Shown here: positions 48,361 to 57,121 of the stretch, piece after piece | Layout of the letters: every line of letters starts with the position of its first letter | Numbering within the stretch: the stretch's first letter is position 1 | Assembly: GCF_014235845.1 (NCBI RefSeq) | Contig: NZ_JACJUQ010000010.1 | Span: 1 to 64,000, forward strand | Length of the DNA: 64,000 bases | Direction of reading: 5' to 3' | Source: Pontivivens nitratireducens | Lineage (GTDB): Bacteria > Pseudomonadota > Alphaproteobacteria > Rhodobacterales > Rhodobacteraceae | Notes under the pieces: generated by a model | Seen by the model: the letters and a program-made list of their open reading frames with translations, nothing else | Database searches by the model: none | What the model was told of the DNA's origin: nothing | Position numbers and translations under genes: made by a program

Positions 48361-49283
48361 GCCAGTGGATGTTTCTCCAACACCAGGGCCCGCAGACGTT
48401 CGTCCAGCACATGGGTGTAGATTTCGGTCGTGGAAATGTCGGCGTGGCCCAGCAGCATCTGGATCGCCCGCAGATCGGCTCCACCCTGCAACAGGTGCGT
48501 CGCGAAGGCGTGGCGCAGTTTGTGGGGGCTGACCTTCTCAGGGTTGAGGCCGGCCTGCGCTGCGATTTGCTTGAGCGTCAGAAAAAAGCTCACGCGGGTC
48601 AGATGGCCGGATTTCCCGCGTGAGGGAAACAGAAACCGGGCAGGGGGCGTGCCACGGGGGCGAGCCTCCTCGATCCGGTCGTGTTCGGTCAACCATGCGG
48701 CGAGGGCATCATGCGCATCTGCTGAGAGGGGGACCATGCGGTCGCGCCCGCCCTTGCCCCGGATCAGGATCATGCGTGGGCGACCACGCGCGGCGGCGAC
48801 CGGCAGGCTGACCAGTTCGCTGACACGCAGACCCGTGGCGTAGAGCATCTGCATCATGCAGGTATTGCGCAACCGGTCGGTTTCGGTGCGGCCAACCCGT
48901 GGCGCGGCGGCGAGCAGGGCGTCCACCTCCGCCATGGTCAGGGAGTCGGGAACCCGCTTTGCCTTGGCTGGCCCCCGGATCAGGGCGGCGGGATCGTCGC
49001 TGCGATACCCCTCGACAAAGGCGAAGCGGTAGAATTGTCGCAGCGCGCTGAGCCTGCGGGCACGGGTGGCGGTGGCCATGCCCTGGGAGTCCAGCGCGCT
49101 CAGGAAGGCTTCGATATCGGCGCGGGTGGCCTCCTCGACCGGGGCGCGATCCCTCTGAAAATCCATGAACAGGCGGATGTCGCGGGTATAGGCGGACAGA
49201 GTATTGGTCGCGGCGTCCTGCTCCGCCCGGATCGTATCGAGAAAGGCACGAAGCCAACCCTCTGCTGTGCCGGTATGGCTCAT
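48357..49283 (-). CDS. xerD: tyrosine recombinase XerD
   Basis: XerD with XerC resolves chromosome dimers at dif. The 308-residue protein has a SAM-like N-terminal core-binding domain and the catalytic set: Arg in ATGLRVSELVSL, Lys in GKGGRDRMVPL, HKLRHAFATHLLQGGADL, then GHADISTTEIYTHV with the nucleophilic tyrosine. It overlaps the following 486-residue gene's stop by 4 bp and probably shares its transcript. XerC is an alternative, but the sequence is closer to XerD. Confidence 0.9.
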   Translation of the reverse strand: MSHTGTAEGWLRAFLDTIRAEQDAATNTLSAYTRDIRLFMDFQRDRAPVEEATRADIEAFLSALDSQGMATATRARRLSALRQFYRFAFVEGYRSDDPAALIRGPAKAKRVPDSLTMAEVDALLAAAPRVGRTETDRLRNTCMMQMLYATGLRVSELVSLPVAAARGRPRMILIRGKGGRDRMVPLSADAHDALAAWLTEHDRIEEARPRGTPPARFLFPSRGKSGHLTRVSFFLTLKQIAAQAGLNPEKVSPHKLRHAFATHLLQGGADLRAIQMLLGHADISTTEIYTHVLDERLRALVLEKHPLA

Positions 49284-50740
49284 CCCCGATCTCCGAGGAA
49301 CAACGTCTCGACCGCGATGGCACGGGCCAATCGGTCCTGCCCGGCGCGGCGCAGCAGGATCAGCGCGCGGCGCAGGTCGTCCGTCTCGACCATCGTGCCC
49401 GCGTCCAGAATGCGCAGCGCGTCGAGCAGCCGACTGCCGATGGCGCCGGGGGCGATGGGATCCTCGATGGCTGTGTCAAACGCATCGTAGATCGCGCGGG
49501 AGAGGATGTCGCGATCGTGGCGCGGCGGTTCGTCCGGCATGGGCGCGGGCGGCGTCATCTGAATCGCATAGGCCACGCGGTCGGCATAGGGGGCGGGATC
49601 CGGCATCCACGCGCGCGCGCCCGCGCTGCGTCCGTCCAGCAGCATGTAATGGGCAACTAGGTCGTCAGCCTCGCCGACCGGAATTGCACCCAGAGCGGAG
49701 CCGTATTCCCGCGCGGCCGCGGCCCGCAGGCCAAGCGGGGCAAGCAGGCTGTCCATCTCATGCAGGGCGGCGATCACGGTTTCGGTGTCGTTCGAGCGCA
49801 GCGCCGCGTCGAAATCCTGCACGGCCTGCGCGCGGCCCCAGATGCCTCCCGAAGCTGCCGGAGAACCCGCCCGGTAGGCGGAGAACAACACCGAGGGCGG
49901 CAGGACTCCGCCCCGCGCCAGCGCCTCCGCTGCGGCCATGCGGGCCCGCAAGGTCCGGTTTCCCGTCAGATCACCATCCATCCAGGCCAAAGGCAGCGGA
50001 CCGGGGGCGCGGACCTGTCCCGTACTTTCGCGCAGGGCGAAGGCGAGGGCGGTCATCGGTTCGGGCAGGGGCAGTTCGGTCGTGGGGGGGAATGCCTCAC
50101 TGTCGAGAAACCAATGCAGGTGATCGGCCATGACGGGGTCGAACTGATCCAGCGCCACGGCGGTATCCAGTGTCAGTTTCGCCAGCGGCCACTCCCCATG
50201 CCGAGCCTTGCACCAGATGGTATGGGCCAGACCCGGCGACAGACCGGGGCGCGCGGCAAGGCGTGCGCAGGCCGGGGCGGACCGGTTGGTCAGGGCCGCG
50301 ACATCCAGAGCCAGAGCCACGATCTCCGCATCGCTGGCCGTTACAGGCGCGCGGGCCAGCATCGCCTCCGCCGCATCCAGACTGCCAAGTTCGAGCAAGG
50401 CCTCGATCCGCGCGGCGAGCATTTCGCCGGTGTCCCCCTCAGGCGGGATCGCCTCGGCCAGCAGCAGACGCTCGAACAAGGCGCGGGCGCTGGGGGTTCC
50501 GGTGCCCTTGACGGCGCGAATATCGCGCACCACGCGTGACGAGGTGCTGGATGACCACAGATCTGTCGGAAGGCCGGTGGCCCGCGACGGCAGCAGACCC
50601 AGCGCAGTGCCGTCGATCCCAGGCAGGATCTGTTGATCCACACCCGCCCCGGTCTGAGGTCCGGCTTCCTGCGCCATCAGCGGAGGAGCCAGGATGAGTG
50701 ATCCGACGATCGCAACGACCGCGCCGACGCGCATCGTCAC
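49280..50740 (-). CDS. uncharacterised secreted or periplasmic protein (486 aa)
   Basis: The protein opens with a signal peptide (VGAVVAIVGSLILAPPLMAQ) and continues with a largely alpha-helical, alanine/leucine-rich body with repeat-like helices (e.g. LEAMLARAP-type pairs around 100-200), reminiscent of TPR-like solenoids. No catalytic motif is seen. It starts at GTG 50740, overlapping the preceding small gene as GTGA; an ATG two codons later is an alternative. It is coupled at its 3' end to xerD. No function can be assigned. Confidence 0.8.
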   Translation of the reverse strand: MTMRVGAVVAIVGSLILAPPLMAQEAGPQTGAGVDQQILPGIDGTALGLLPSRATGLPTDLWSSSTSSRVVRDIRAVKGTGTPSARALFERLLLAEAIPPEGDTGEMLAARIEALLELGSLDAAEAMLARAPVTASDAEIVALALDVAALTNRSAPACARLAARPGLSPGLAHTIWCKARHGEWPLAKLTLDTAVALDQFDPVMADHLHWFLDSEAFPPTTELPLPEPMTALAFALRESTGQVRAPGPLPLAWMDGDLTGNRTLRARMAAAEALARGGVLPPSVLFSAYRAGSPAASGGIWGRAQAVQDFDAALRSNDTETVIAALHEMDSLLAPLGLRAAAAREYGSALGAIPVGEADDLVAHYMLLDGRSAGARAWMPDPAPYADRVAYAIQMTPPAPMPDEPPRHDRDILSRAIYDAFDTAIEDPIAPGAIGSRLLDALRILDAGTMVETDDLRRALILLRRAGQDRLARAIAVETLFLGDRG

Positions 50741-50874
50741 GATCTGTCTTGCAGGTCGATTTGAAGTTCCACCGGCGCAGTGGGCGCGGCGGGAGGTACG
50801 ATCACGGAATAGACCGCGAATCCCGCGACGATCAGCAATAGCAGTACGATAAGGTAGAAAATGACTTTGCCCAT
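50737..50874 (-). CDS. 45-residue single-pass membrane protein
   Basis: This ORF begins MGKVIFYLIVLLLLIVAGFA, one hydrophobic helix, followed by a proline/alanine stretch and a polar C-terminus (ELQIDLQDRS). It starts at 50874 opposite the aroK leader and overlaps the next gene by GTGA, so it is probably translated with it. Positional fit and clean composition support a real gene. Function unknown. Confidence 0.7.
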   Translation of the reverse strand: MGKVIFYLIVLLLLIVAGFAVYSVIVPPAAPTAPVELQIDLQDRS

Positions 50875-51019
50875 GGGGCCCCCGCCTGTGTGCAACATGC
50901 CCGGACTTCGCGTTGTGCCTTGCCCGGACGCCTCATTTTTGACAGATGCTAACGCGATGGCGCGGCAGGGTCCAGCAGGCCCGGCCGGTCGAGGTGGCAT
51001 AGTAGAGGGGGTCAGCGTG

Positions 51020-51565
51020 ATGAACGAAGTCGTGGACCCGGCGCCCGGACGCTCGATCGTGTTGATCGGTCTGATGGGTGCGGGCAAGACCAGCGTGGGC
51101 AAGCGACTGGCCGCCCGGTTGGGCAGGCCCTTCGTGGATTCCGACCATGAAATCGAGGAAGCCGCGGGGCAGGACATTCCCTCAATCTTCGCCACGCTGG
51201 GCGAGGGCGCGTTCCGCGACGGTGAGCGGCGGGTGATCGCGCGGCTGTTGACCGGCGCGCCCAAGGTTATCGCCACCGGCGGCGGTGCCTGGATGAACGA
51301 GCAGACCCGCGCCGCCATCGAAAAGGATGCGCTGTCGGTCTGGCTGGACGCGAAGCTGAACACGCTGCACGCGCGGGTCGCGGGCAAGCCTGGACGGCCC
51401 CTGCTGGACGGGCAGGACGCAAAGCAGGTGCTGGAACGGCTGATCGCGCAACGCTATCCGCTCTATGAACAGGCGGACGTGCGCGTGCTGTCCACAGCAG
51501 GCGCAAATCATGAGACGATGGTGGACCGCATCCTGCGCGCCATAGAGCAGGAGCAAGAAAAATGA
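51020..51565 (+). CDS. aroK: shikimate kinase
   Basis: AroK phosphorylates shikimate on the way to chorismate. The 181-residue protein has the P-loop LIGLMGAGKTSVGKRLAARL, the shikimate-binding aspartate in DSDHEIEE, and GGGAWM. The start at 51020 follows AGAGGGGGT; the frame from 50861 is too long for the family. It overlaps aroB by 4 bp. Confidence 0.95.
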   Translation: MNEVVDPAPGRSIVLIGLMGAGKTSVGKRLAARLGRPFVDSDHEIEEAAGQDIPSIFATLGEGAFRDGERRVIARLLTGAPKVIATGGGAWMNEQTRAAIEKDALSVWLDAKLNTLHARVAGKPGRPLLDGQDAKQVLERLIAQRYPLYEQADVRVLSTAGANHETMVDRILRAIEQEQEK

Positions 51566-52701
51566 GCAATGTTATCAATCCTTCGACAGAGGTTGTTAAT
51601 GTGGGTCTGAGCGCGCGCAGTTACGATATCGTCATTGGTCCCGGTCTGTTGGCCGACGCGGCGCAGCGGATTGGCGCGCTGCTCCCCCGCCCGCGCATTT
51701 CGATCGTGACGGAGGAGCGGGTCGCGGCCCTGCATCTGGAGGCCTTGCAAACCGCGCTGACTGGCGCTGGGATCGAAAGCGAGGCGCTGATCCTGCCCCC
51801 GGGTGAGACGACGAAGAACTGGGCGAATCTGGAACGCACCGTTGAATGGCTGCTGGAACGCAAGGTGGAGCGCGACGATCTGGTTCTGGCGTTCGGCGGC
51901 GGGGTGATTGGCGATCTGGCGGGCTTTGCCGCGTCGATCCTGCGGCGGGGCGTCGGCTTCGTCCAGGTGCCCACCAGCCTGCTGGCGCAGGTGGACAGCG
52001 CGGTTGGCGGCAAGACCGGCATCAATTCCGTGCGGGGCAAGAACCTGATCGGCGCATTTCACCAGCCACGTCTGGTCATTGCGGACATGGATCTGTTGGG
52101 AACGCTTCCGCCGCGCGATTTCCTCGCCGGTTATGGCGAGGTGGTAAAATACGGTCTGCTGGGCGATGCCGGTTTCTTTGACTGGTTGGAGCGGAATGCC
52201 CCCGCGATGGCGCGGGGCGATGTTACCGCACGCGCATATGCCGTGCGCAGGTCGTGTGAGATGAAGGCCGGGATTGTCGCGCGGGATGAGGAGGAGCGGG
52301 GCGAGCGTGCCTTGCTCAACCTTGGCCATACCTTCGGCCACGCGCTGGAGGCCGCGACCGGCTATTCCGACCGTTTGCTGCATGGCGAAGGCGTGGCGAT
52401 CGGCTGTGCGCTTGCGTTCCAGCTGTCGGCCCGGTTGGGTCTGTGTGCGCAGGAGGATCCCAGCCGCGTGGCCGCGCATCTGCGCGCGATGGGCATGAAG
52501 ACCACCCTGTCGGACATTCCGGGCGATTTGCCAGACGCGGACGGTCTGATTGACCTGATGGCACAGGACAAGAAGGTCCGTGACGGTCAGGTGACCTTCA
52601 TTCTGGCACGCGCAATAGGTGAGGCCTTTGTGGCAAATGGCGTTGATATGGCAGTTGTGCGCTCCCTGCTGGTTGAGGAACTGGCCGCGCGGGCCGTCTA
52701 G
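51562..52701 (+). CDS. aroB: 3-dehydroquinate synthase
   Basis: AroB cyclises DAHP to 3-dehydroquinate using NAD and a metal. The 379-residue protein has LPPGETTKNW, AFGGGVIGDLAGFAASIL, VPTSLLAQVDSAVGGKTGIN, and metal-binding histidines in LNLGHTFGHALEA and LLHGEGVAIG. It overlaps aroK by 4 bp, so chorismate precursors and the trp genes of this window feed the same pathway. Confidence 0.96.
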   Translation: MSNVINPSTEVVNVGLSARSYDIVIGPGLLADAAQRIGALLPRPRISIVTEERVAALHLEALQTALTGAGIESEALILPPGETTKNWANLERTVEWLLERKVERDDLVLAFGGGVIGDLAGFAASILRRGVGFVQVPTSLLAQVDSAVGGKTGINSVRGKNLIGAFHQPRLVIADMDLLGTLPPRDFLAGYGEVVKYGLLGDAGFFDWLERNAPAMARGDVTARAYAVRRSCEMKAGIVARDEEERGERALLNLGHTFGHALEAATGYSDRLLHGEGVAIGCALAFQLSARLGLCAQEDPSRVAAHLRAMGMKTTLSDIPGDLPDADGLIDLMAQDKKVRDGQVTFILARAIGEAFVANGVDMAVVRSLLVEELAARAV

Positions 52702-52757
52702 TTTTCATACAAGGCCGGAACCGAACGCATCCCGGATCGAGCGAAATCCGCCAGATG

Positions 52758-53699
52758 TTATCCGGCGGTGCGCTGCCGTGCACGAACCGCGCCCGAGGCC
52801 AGCAGAACGCCGGTGGCCACGACCGCGATGCCAAATGCCTTGGCCGGGTCCAGCTGTTCCCCCAGAAACACCCAACCGCCAACCGCCGCCATGACCGGAA
52901 CCAGCGCCGCGCAGGCGGCAACCTTGCTGGGCGCGATCCGCGACAGCGCGTAGCCATAGGTCATCGTGGACACGAACCCGCTGAGCACACCCTGCATCAC
53001 CACCTGCAATGCCAAAGTCGAGGGCGGGGTAGCCGGAATGCGGCTGGGCATCACCAGCAACAACAGCAAGAACGCCAGCGACGACCAGAAACAGATCATC
53101 GCCGCCGCATCCACCGGTTTGATGTTGCTGCGTTTGTACGCGACGGTATAGCAGGCCCACAAAATCGCGGCGAGCGAGAACAGCAGATGCCCCGGCCACG
53201 CCCCGCCGCCCGCATTGTGCACGATGTCCCATCCCCCGATGCCCAATGCGCCCGCGAGGATCATCGCGAACCCCGCGATCCGCATTCGTGAGAACCGCTC
53301 CCCCAGCAGAAAGAACGACAGCACCGCCACATGAAACGGAAGCATCGACGGCGCGAAGACGCCGCTGTCCGCAACCGGCGCGTAGCGCATTCCCCAACTG
53401 AGCAGGAAGACGAAGGCGAATCCGCCTGTCAGGGCGATGGTGACGATCTCGATCGGCCTCGCCCCCGGGGGCAGGGGTGAGCGGCGCAGCCAGATCGGGG
53501 CGAACAGCAGCGCCGCCGGAACGAAGCGCAGCAACCCCACATCCACCGGGCCAAGCTGCGCCGTCGCCGCCGCCCGTGTGACGATCAGGAAGCTGGCCCA
53601 GATCATCATCGTCACCGCGACCGCAGCCCAGGCGAGAACGGTCTCGTTCACCCTGCGCGGCGGCTTCGGCGCAATATTGGTGGGATACGAGACCGTCAA
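52758..53699 (-). CDS. EamA/DMT-family membrane exporter
   Basis: A 313-residue protein with ten hydrophobic helices in two EamA repeats (the first ending near PSMLPFHVAVLSFFLLGE, the second near KVAACAALVPVMAAVGGW). The start is TTG at 53699, overlapping the radical SAM stop as TTGA; the ATG-based longer reading lies inside that gene and is rejected. DMT exporters move small metabolites, and the coupling suggests a product or substrate of the radical SAM enzyme, but that is inference. Confidence 0.85.
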   Translation of the reverse strand: MTVSYPTNIAPKPPRRVNETVLAWAAVAVTMMIWASFLIVTRAAATAQLGPVDVGLLRFVPAALLFAPIWLRRSPLPPGARPIEIVTIALTGGFAFVFLLSWGMRYAPVADSGVFAPSMLPFHVAVLSFFLLGERFSRMRIAGFAMILAGALGIGGWDIVHNAGGGAWPGHLLFSLAAILWACYTVAYKRSNIKPVDAAAMICFWSSLAFLLLLLVMPSRIPATPPSTLALQVVMQGVLSGFVSTMTYGYALSRIAPSKVAACAALVPVMAAVGGWVFLGEQLDPAKAFGIAVVATGVLLASGAVRARQRTAG

Positions 53700-54649
53700 A
53701 CCGAACAGCTGGCCCCGCCCAGCACGCAGAACTTCGCACAATGCGGATGGTTCAGTTTTACCGGACGTTCCGCTTCCTCCAAAGTCGTGCCCAACTCGAA
53801 TTCCGGCGAATAGGGCAGCAGCGTACAGGCCAGTACGGCAGGGCTGTCCGCGCCCTTGCGCTTGACCACCATGCGGCTGGACGAACACATCACATCGTGT
53901 GGGGATTTGTTCAGGATACGCCAGCAGGAGGTCGTAATCTCCGGCACGTCGGCCTGCGCGTCCATTTCGGGAAACAGTACGGTCTGACCGGGATCCGCCG
54001 CGTCGATGGGGAAGCGTTCCACATCGAACAGAGCGGCATAGCCGGCGCGACTGTCCGCTTCGCTATCGCCCCACAGGGTGCGACCGGCGACGGCCATCGC
54101 GAATCCTTCGTCGCGCAGCCAGCGCATCCCATCCAGCGTCACGGCATAGGCACCTTTGCCCCGCTCCTCATCATGCATCTCCGCCCGGAAGTGATCGAGC
54201 GAGACCCGCATGGTCAGCTTGCCGGGATAGGCATCGCGCAGTTCGCGCAAGCCCTCCTGAACGCGGGGGCGCATCATCGGGCGCATGGCGTTGGTCAGGA
54301 TCAGAACCTCGAACCCGGCGGAGAGTGCGCGGCGCGTCATCTCGATCATCTGGGGGTTCATGAATGGCTCACCCCCGGTGAAGGCGATCTCGTGCACGGA
54401 CCACTTGCGCTCGACGATCTGGTCCAGATAGGCGCTCACCTCATCCGCGGTGATATATTCCAGACGGTCGTTCGTGGGGGAGCTTTCGATGTAGCAGTTC
54501 ACACACTCGATATTGCACAGCGTCCCGGTGTTGAACCACAACGTCTCCGCCTTCATCAGTGGCACTTCGGCACGGGTTTCGCCCTTGGCCGTAATGTCGG
54601 GATCGGAAAATTTCGTGGGGGCCAGCGGCGCGGCGATATGCGTATTCAA
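53696..54649 (-). CDS. radical SAM enzyme with cysteine-rich C-terminus
   Basis: A 317-residue radical SAM protein. The iron-sulphur motif CxxxCxxC is at Cys45, Cys49 and Cys52 (CNIECVNC), followed by FTGGEPFMNP. The C-terminal third has six more cysteines (SCWRI, VMCSS, LACTL, HCAKFC, SC) that could hold extra iron-sulphur clusters, as in SPASM-type enzymes. The substrate is unknown. It is translationally coupled to an EamA exporter and divergent from an SDR, suggesting a small metabolite pathway. Confidence 0.82.
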   Translation of the reverse strand: MNTHIAAPLAPTKFSDPDITAKGETRAEVPLMKAETLWFNTGTLCNIECVNCYIESSPTNDRLEYITADEVSAYLDQIVERKWSVHEIAFTGGEPFMNPQMIEMTRRALSAGFEVLILTNAMRPMMRPRVQEGLRELRDAYPGKLTMRVSLDHFRAEMHDEERGKGAYAVTLDGMRWLRDEGFAMAVAGRTLWGDSEADSRAGYAALFDVERFPIDAADPGQTVLFPEMDAQADVPEITTSCWRILNKSPHDVMCSSSRMVVKRKGADSPAVLACTLLPYSPEFELGTTLEEAERPVKLNHPHCAKFCVLGGASCSV

Positions 54650-54776
54650 AGATCAGTTCCTCACCTGTTTCACCGGATCTGGCTTGCATGACCTAGCTTG
54701 AACAGCGCCCGTTTGCCAGACAGTCTGGATCACAACTTGATGTGGAAGGGCCGTCTTAATGTGGAGCGAAGGCGCG

Positions 54777-55487
54777 ATGCGGGCAATCATAATCGGCGCG
54801 ACCAGTGGAATTGGTCAGGAAATGGCACGTCAGCTGCTGGACGAAGGCTGGCACGTCGGCATTACAGGCCGCCGGATCGACCGGCTGGAATCGCTCGCCC
54901 GCGCGCATCCCGGCAAGGTCGAGGTGCAGCGCATGGATGTAACCGACCCCGAAGCGGCCGAGGACGGGCTGGCCGATCTGATCACGCGCATGGGCGGTGT
55001 GGACACGATCGTCCTGTCCTCAGGCGTCGGCAAGTTCAACAAGGCGCTCGAGACACTGCCGGAGGTGGAGACCATCGACGTGAATGTGATCGGTTTCACG
55101 CATCTGGCCCTCGCCGCGATGCGGTACTTTCTGGGTCAGGGGGCGGGGCATCTGGTCATCATCTCCTCGATCGCGTCGCGCCGGGGGGATCGGGCGGCAC
55201 CGGCTTACAACGCGTCGAAGGCCTATCAGGCTCGCTATGCCGAGGGGTTGCGGAAATATGCGGTCCGCAAGGGCAGCAACATAACAGTGACCGACGTGCA
55301 GCCCGGCTATGTCGATACCGCCATCGTGCAAGGCAAGGTTCCGTGGCTGCAACCGGTGGACAAGGCCGTGCGCCAGATCCTGTCTGGAATGAAGGCCCGC
55401 CGCAGCCGCATCGTGGTCACCCGCCGTTGGCGATACGTCGCCTGGGCTATCGAGCGTATGCCGGAGATGCTGTGGCACAGATTGTGA
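54777..55487 (+). CDS. SDR-family NAD(P)-dependent oxidoreductase
   Basis: A 236-residue short-chain dehydrogenase with the cofactor motif IIGATSGIGQEMAR at its start, a central LSSGVG, and the catalytic YNASKAYQ (Tyr and Lys). The ATG at 54777 follows GCGAAGG and places the Rossmann strand directly at the N-terminus; the ATG at 54759 would add six residues. Substrate unknown. It is divergent from the radical SAM gene. Confidence 0.85.
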   Translation: MRAIIIGATSGIGQEMARQLLDEGWHVGITGRRIDRLESLARAHPGKVEVQRMDVTDPEAAEDGLADLITRMGGVDTIVLSSGVGKFNKALETLPEVETIDVNVIGFTHLALAAMRYFLGQGAGHLVIISSIASRRGDRAAPAYNASKAYQARYAEGLRKYAVRKGSNITVTDVQPGYVDTAIVQGKVPWLQPVDKAVRQILSGMKARRSRIVVTRRWRYVAWAIERMPEMLWHRL

Positions 55488-55540
55488 TCCGCACCAGCCA
55501 GCACCGCGTCCGCAAGAATGAAGTTGTAAGGGTGGTTTAC

Positions 55541-55616
55541 TGGAGCGGGCGACCGGGCTCGAACCGGCGACCCTCAGCTTGGGAAGCTGATGCTCTACCA
55601 ACTGAGCTACACCCGC
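55541..55616 (-). tRNA. tRNA-Gly (CCC)
   Basis: On the minus strand a 76-base cloverleaf begins GCGGGTGTAGCTCAG, has the anticodon arm TCAGC-TTCCCAA-GCTGA with anticodon CCC, the T arm CGGTTCGAGCCCG, and an acceptor stem pairing GCGGGTG with CGCCCGC. The CCA end is encoded (55541-55543). It reads GGG glycine codons. It lies between the SDR gene and the urease operon. Confidence 0.95.
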
Positions 55617-55734
55617 GTTCCAGTGCAGATGGGCTACGACACGTCTGTCCGGGCGTCAAGCGTTCCTGCACATGACGCGCCTCAGCGCCTCACCGCCTGA
55701 TTTCTGCACAGTGGCGCGAAAGGTGCATAAGGCG

Positions 55735-55765
55735 TTGCCAGTTCGGCGCGCGCCTGCTTTATATT
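55735..55765 (+). promoter_or_regulatory. possible ureD promoter
   Basis: TTGCCA (55735-55740) and TTTATATT (55758-55765) lie 17-19 bp apart just before the ureD ATG at 55771. A transcript from here would start at or next to the start codon, giving a leaderless or nearly leaderless mRNA. This is a pattern match only. Confidence 0.3.
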
Positions 55766-55770
55766 GTGCA

Positions 55771-56610
55771 ATGCAACAGCTTCGCCACCTTGCCGACAGT
55801 CCGCCCGACAGTCCGATCGTGCCGCATCAGCGGGCGCGCGGCCTTGCACGGGTGGGCTTCGGACCAGAGGGGCGTCTGACAGCTTTGCGTCAGCAGGGAT
55901 CGGGCAAGGTGATGTTGCCGCGCACCCACGGCGCGATGCCGGAGGCGGTTTTCGTAAACACCTGCGGGGGGGTCACGGGCGGCGACCGCTTCCGCTGGGA
56001 ATTGTCGGTCGGGCAGGGCGCTTCGGCCACCGGAACCACGCAGGCAGCGGAGCGTCTGTATTGCGCCAGCGGTGGTCGCGGACGGATCGAGACCGTGTTG
56101 TCCGCCGCTGCCGGGGCGACGCTGCACTGGCTGCCAATGGAAACGATCCTGTTCGAACACTGCGCCGTTGACCGCCGGATCGAAATCGACCTGTCAGGCG
56201 ATGCGACCTTTCTGGGGGTCGAGGCGCTGGTGCTGGGCCGTGCCGCGATGGGGGAAACGCTGACCCATGCGCATTTCGCCGATCACTGGCGCATCCGGCG
56301 CGATGGCAAACTGGTTCAGGCAGAGGCCTTCCGTCTGAGCGGTGACCTGCACGAAGTACTGTCCGGCCCCGCCACCCTGCGCGATATCCGGGCCGTCGCC
56401 ACGATCATTCTGAGCGCGCCGGATGCCGCCGACAGGTTGGAGCCGCTGCGCGCGCGCCTGCCTCAAACCGTAGCATGCGGGGCAAGCGCGTGGAACGGCC
56501 AGTTGATCGTTCGCCTGCATGCGGCGGACCACCGCCCGCTAAAGGCCGCCCTGATCGAGATTTTGACCTGGCTGCGGGGCGCGCCCCTGCCAAGGGTCTG
56601 GAATATGTGA
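55771..56610 (+). CDS. ureD: urease accessory protein UreD
   Basis: UreD binds apo-urease and, with UreF and UreG, helps insert nickel. The 279-residue protein has family segments [45 protein letters not shown] and [16 protein letters not shown]. The ATG at 55771 (MQQLRHLAD) is preferred to the open frame from 55672, whose first 33 residues lack family character. It is the first gene of the urease operon. Confidence 0.93.
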   Translation: MQQLRHLADSPPDSPIVPHQRARGLARVGFGPEGRLTALRQQGSGKVMLPRTHGAMPEAVFVNTCGGVTGGDRFRWELSVGQGASATGTTQAAERLYCASGGRGRIETVLSAAAGATLHWLPMETILFEHCAVDRRIEIDLSGDATFLGVEALVLGRAAMGETLTHAHFADHWRIRRDGKLVQAEAFRLSGDLHEVLSGPATLRDIRAVATIILSAPDAADRLEPLRARLPQTVACGASAWNGQLIVRLHAADHRPLKAALIEILTWLRGAPLPRVWNM

Positions 56611-56617
56611 GGACGAA

Positions 56618-56920
56618 ATGAACCTGACCCCCCGAGAGAAAGACAAGCTGCTGATCAGCCTGGCCGCGATGGTCGCGCGCGGTCGATTGGAACGGGGCGT
56701 GAAGCTCAACCACCCTGAGGCCATCGCCCTGATCACCGATTTCGTGGTCGAGGGGGCGCGGGACGGCCGCTCGGTCGCGGATCTGATGGAGGCAGGCGCC
56801 AGCGTCGTTACCCGTGATATGTGCATGGAGGGCATCGCCGAGATGATCCATGACGTTCAGGTCGAGGCGACATTCCCTGACGGCACCAAGCTGGTGACCG
56901 TGCACCAGCCCATCCGGTAG
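56618..56920 (+). CDS. ureA: urease subunit gamma
   Basis: The 100-residue gamma subunit, with [20 protein letters not shown] and [21 protein letters not shown], which are nearly invariant in the family, and a C-terminus ending VTVHQPIR. It is 7 bp after ureD, preceded by GAGGAC. Confidence 0.97.
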   Translation: MNLTPREKDKLLISLAAMVARGRLERGVKLNHPEAIALITDFVVEGARDGRSVADLMEAGASVVTRDMCMEGIAEMIHDVQVEATFPDGTKLVTVHQPIR

Positions 56921-56923
56921 CGC

Positions 56924-56957
56924 CGCCTTCGGCGAGGATATTTTGAGAAAGTGAAGG
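56924..56957 (+). repeat. dispersed repeat, copy C
   Basis: GCCTTCGGCGAGGATATTTT followed by GAGAAAGTGAAGG is a close copy of the repeat seen at 2358 and 7342. It lies 3 bp after the ureA stop. Its downstream end (GTGAAGGAGA) also provides the ribosome binding site for the small gene at 56966. Confidence 0.7.
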
Positions 56958-56965
56958 AGACCCCA

Positions 56966-57121
56966 ATGAAATCCATCGTCCTGATACTCGCGAGCCTCCC
57001 CGGTGCCGCTTTGGCGCATGGGGGTTCCATCGTTCATGCGCATCCGCACGGGGCGGAGGGGCTGATCGCGGGTCTGGCCGTCATCGCGATTGCCGCCGGC
57101 GTCGCCTGGATCCGGCGATGA
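56966..57121 (+). CDS. 51-residue His-rich membrane peptide in the urease operon
   Basis: The ORF reads [20 protein letters not shown], a signal-like or first membrane segment, then a histidine cluster ([12 protein letters not shown]), then a second hydrophobic segment ending WIRR. AAGGAGA lies 5 bp before its ATG and its stop overlaps the ureB start (ATGA), so it is probably translated. Five histidines next to the membrane in a nickel-enzyme operon suggest metal binding, but that is inference. Function unknown. Confidence 0.7.
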   Translation: MKSIVLILASLPGAALAHGGSIVHAHPHGAEGLIAGLAVIAIAAGVAWIRR

